DNA of 6,325 nucleotides from Candidatus Bipolaricaulota bacterium (GTDB lineage: Bacteria > Bipolaricaulota > Bipolaricaulia > Bipolaricaulales > Bipolaricaulaceae). A model generated the notes under the pieces. It saw nothing but the letters and a program-made list of their open reading frames with translations. It searched no databases and was not told where the DNA came from. This document shows positions 5,115-6,325 of the stretch, piece by piece. Position numbers and translations under genes: made by a program. The stretch is from NCBI GenBank assembly GCA_021163465.1, contig JAGGWU010000061.1:1-6325 (forward strand), in the 5' to 3' direction. Position 1 is the stretch's first letter. Each line of letters opens with the position of its first letter.

Positions 5115-6218
5115 TCAGCTCACGGTGAAGGACTCGCACTTCCCGAGGAAGGCGGGGTCCACCTCGGCCCCCAGGCCGGGGCCGTCCGGTAGGATGATCC
5201 TTCCCCCCTCCCCGTACTCCATCCCCCCCACGATGGGATCGACGGTGTGGGTGAGGGCGGAGTCGAGGTCGAGGAAGCGGATGATGGGGCGGGCGGAGGC
5301 CAGGTGGGCCGCGGCGGTGAGGGCCAGGCGCGTCTCGGACATGCAACCCACCATGCACGCCATCCGGGCGGCCTCCGCCACGGCGGCGATCCTCAGCGCC
5401 ATGTGCAGCCCCCCGGACTTGGAGAGCTTGATGTTGAAGTAATCACAGGCCTCTTCCTTGACCAGCCTCAGGGCATCGTGGACGTCGAACAGGGACTCGT
5501 CGGCCATGATGGGTATCCGGGCTCGCTCCCGCACCGCCCGCATGGAGTCGAGGTCCCCGGCGGCTACTGGCTGCTCGCAGTACTGCACCCCGAAGCCCTC
5601 GATCCCGGTGAGGGCCTCCACCGCGGCGGTGAGATCCCAGCCCTGGTTGGCGTCCACCCGGATGGGGATCCCCTCCCCGATGGCCTCCCGGATCCTCCTC
5701 ACGCGCTCGATGTCCTCTTCCGGAGTGGTCCCGAGCTTCACCTTGATGGCATGGAACCCCTCTTCCTTAAATTTCACCGCCTTCTCGGCCATGGCGGCGG
5801 GGGTGTCGATGCCGATGGTGTCGTCGGTGAGGAGCTCCCGGGGGGAGCCCCCGAAGAGGCGGTAAAGCGGGAGCCCCGCGGCCTTGCCCAGGATGTCGTA
5901 AAGGGCCATGTCGAAGGCGGAGCGGGCGGTGGTGTTGTGGGGCAGAAACGAGGAGATCTCCCGCACCCTCGCCTCCACGTCCAGGGGGTCCTTGCCGATG
6001 AGGAGGCGGGCCATGTCGCGGGCGGCGGCGAGGCAGATCGCCTGGGTCTCCCCCACGATGGGGGGGAAGGGGCTCCCCTCGCCCCAGCCGTGGATGCCCT
6101 CGTCGGTGTCGATCCTGACGAAGAAGTTCTCCGCCACCTCCGTCGCCCCCAGGGCGATGCGGAAGGGGGCCACCAAGGGGATGTCCGCTTTGTACACCGT
6201 GACCTTCACTATGCGCAT
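5115..6218 (-). CDS. Dipeptide epimerase, enolase superfamily (L-Ala-D/L-Glu epimerase-like)
   Basis: Racemises the C-terminal residue of a dipeptide using Mg2+ and two lysines; in many bacteria this handles murein peptides such as L-Ala-D-Glu. The 367 residues include an N-terminal capping domain (about 1-125) and a barrel. Seen: KVK with K159 and acid/base K161, VDANQGWD with D189, CEQP with E215, ADES with D240, and NIKLSKSGG with K264. These run parallel, within a few residues, to the K162, D191, E219, D244 and K268 of the Bacillus enzyme. The DLD motif at 317-319, characteristic of dipeptide epimerases, supports this over muconate cycloisomerase or OSBS. The exact dipeptide is not determinable. 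ATG 6218 is chosen over the longer GTG 6311 reading because GGAGGTGA lies 7 nt upstream and MRIVKVTVYKADIPL is a family-typical N-terminus. Confidence 0.9.
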   Translation of the reverse strand: MRIVKVTVYKADIPLVAPFRIALGATEVAENFFVRIDTDEGIHGWGEGSPFPPIVGETQAICLAAARDMARLLIGKDPLDVEARVREISSFLPHNTTARSAFDMALYDILGKAAGLPLYRLFGGSPRELLTDDTIGIDTPAAMAEKAVKFKEEGFHAIKVKLGTTPEEDIERVRRIREAIGEGIPIRVDANQGWDLTAAVEALTGIEGFGVQYCEQPVAAGDLDSMRAVRERARIPIMADESLFDVHDALRLVKEEACDYFNIKLSKSGGLHMALRIAAVAEAARMACMVGCMSETRLALTAAAHLASARPIIRFLDLDSALTHTVDPIVGGMEYGEGGRIILPDGPGLGAEVDPAFLGKCESFTVS

Positions 6219-6222
6219 TCCA

Positions 6223-6230
6223 TCACCTCC
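6223..6230 (-). promoter_or_regulatory. Shine-Dalgarno site deciding the epimerase start
   Basis: GGAGGTGA (6230-6223 on the minus strand) has its GGAGG core 7 nt before ATG 6218. It rejects the 31-residue longer open reading from GTG 6311, whose extra N-terminus is basic and low-complexity and unlike the enzyme family. Confidence 0.8.
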
Positions 6231-6256
6231 GCGGAATCGGCATCCATTATGGGGCT

Positions 6257-6325
6257 TTACGATAACGCCTTGGAGAGGGTCCCGGCGAGGAAACGCCTCT
6301 CCCCCCTCCACGCCCCAGTGTTCCA
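6257..6325 (-). CDS. Possible C-terminal tail of an upstream leftward gene
   Basis: From the right edge one minus-strand frame reads WNTGAWRGERRFLAGTLSKA plus LS and stops at TAA 6259-6257, 38 bp before the epimerase start. It would fit an upstream operon member read in the same direction. With 22 codons and no motif this is weak; the segment could equally be a promoter region. Confidence 0.25.
   Translation of the reverse strand, partial: WNTGAWRGERRFLAGTLSKALS

Noticed and set aside
4248..5128. Open frames on both strands over gpsA (a plus-strand 286-codon frame and a minus-strand 259-codon frame)
   Set aside because: Gly/Pro/Arg-rich translations without domains; gpsA itself is unambiguous.
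6246..6251. CATAAT on the minus strand as -10 box for the epimerase operon
   Set aside because: It matches 5/6 but has no -35 box at 16-18 nt and no extended TG, so it is too weak to list as a promoter.
6219..6311. Longer epimerase start at GTG 6311
   Set aside because: The added 31 residues are not family-like, and a strong ribosome site lies just before ATG 6218.

Overview
The window is a GC-rich bacterial chromosome fragment. Shine-Dalgarno sites closely match GGAGGTGATC, one sigma70-type promoter is clear, and genes are tightly packed with overlaps and few gaps. The proteins look like those of a thermophilic or deep-branching bacterium; Bipolaricaulota/Acetothermia or a Chloroflexi-like lineage are possibilities, but this is an impression and not a placement. 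No phage, transposon, CRISPR, tRNA or rRNA sequence was seen.

Left part (1-1178). The 3' end of a threonine synthase-like PLP enzyme gene runs rightward to 605. Converging on it is a leftward gene for a small secreted, probably beta-rich protein (574-1021), interrupted by an apparent one-base excess in a G6 run at 738-743. Upstream of it is the most notable element in the window: a class I cyclic-di-GMP (GEMM-I) riboswitch on the minus strand (about 1031-1114), behind a good sigma70 promoter (1132-1160). Its closing helix P1 uses the gene's own Shine-Dalgarno sequence, and a second, mutually exclusive hairpin (1107-1123) can take away the other P1 strand. This is the layout of a translational OFF switch.

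Middle part (1179-4121, rightward). A calcineurin-like metallophosphoesterase is followed by a ParB/Srx-fold protein whose start lies 89 bp inside the phosphoesterase gene behind a near-perfect Shine-Dalgarno site. After a 38-bp gap comes glgA, glycogen synthase.

Right part (4118-6325, leftward). A dipeptide epimerase of the enolase superfamily (start reset to 6218) is followed 4 bp later by gpsA, glycerol-3-phosphate dehydrogenase, probably as one operon. gpsA converges on glgA, and the two genes share a CTAG in which both stop codons lie. A possible 22-codon tail of another leftward gene lies at the right edge.

The metabolic genes are housekeeping functions: threonine synthesis, glycogen synthesis, phospholipid precursor synthesis and probably cell-wall peptide handling. 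The riboswitch-controlled secreted protein is the regulatory novelty and implies that the organism uses cyclic-di-GMP to control a surface or exported protein.
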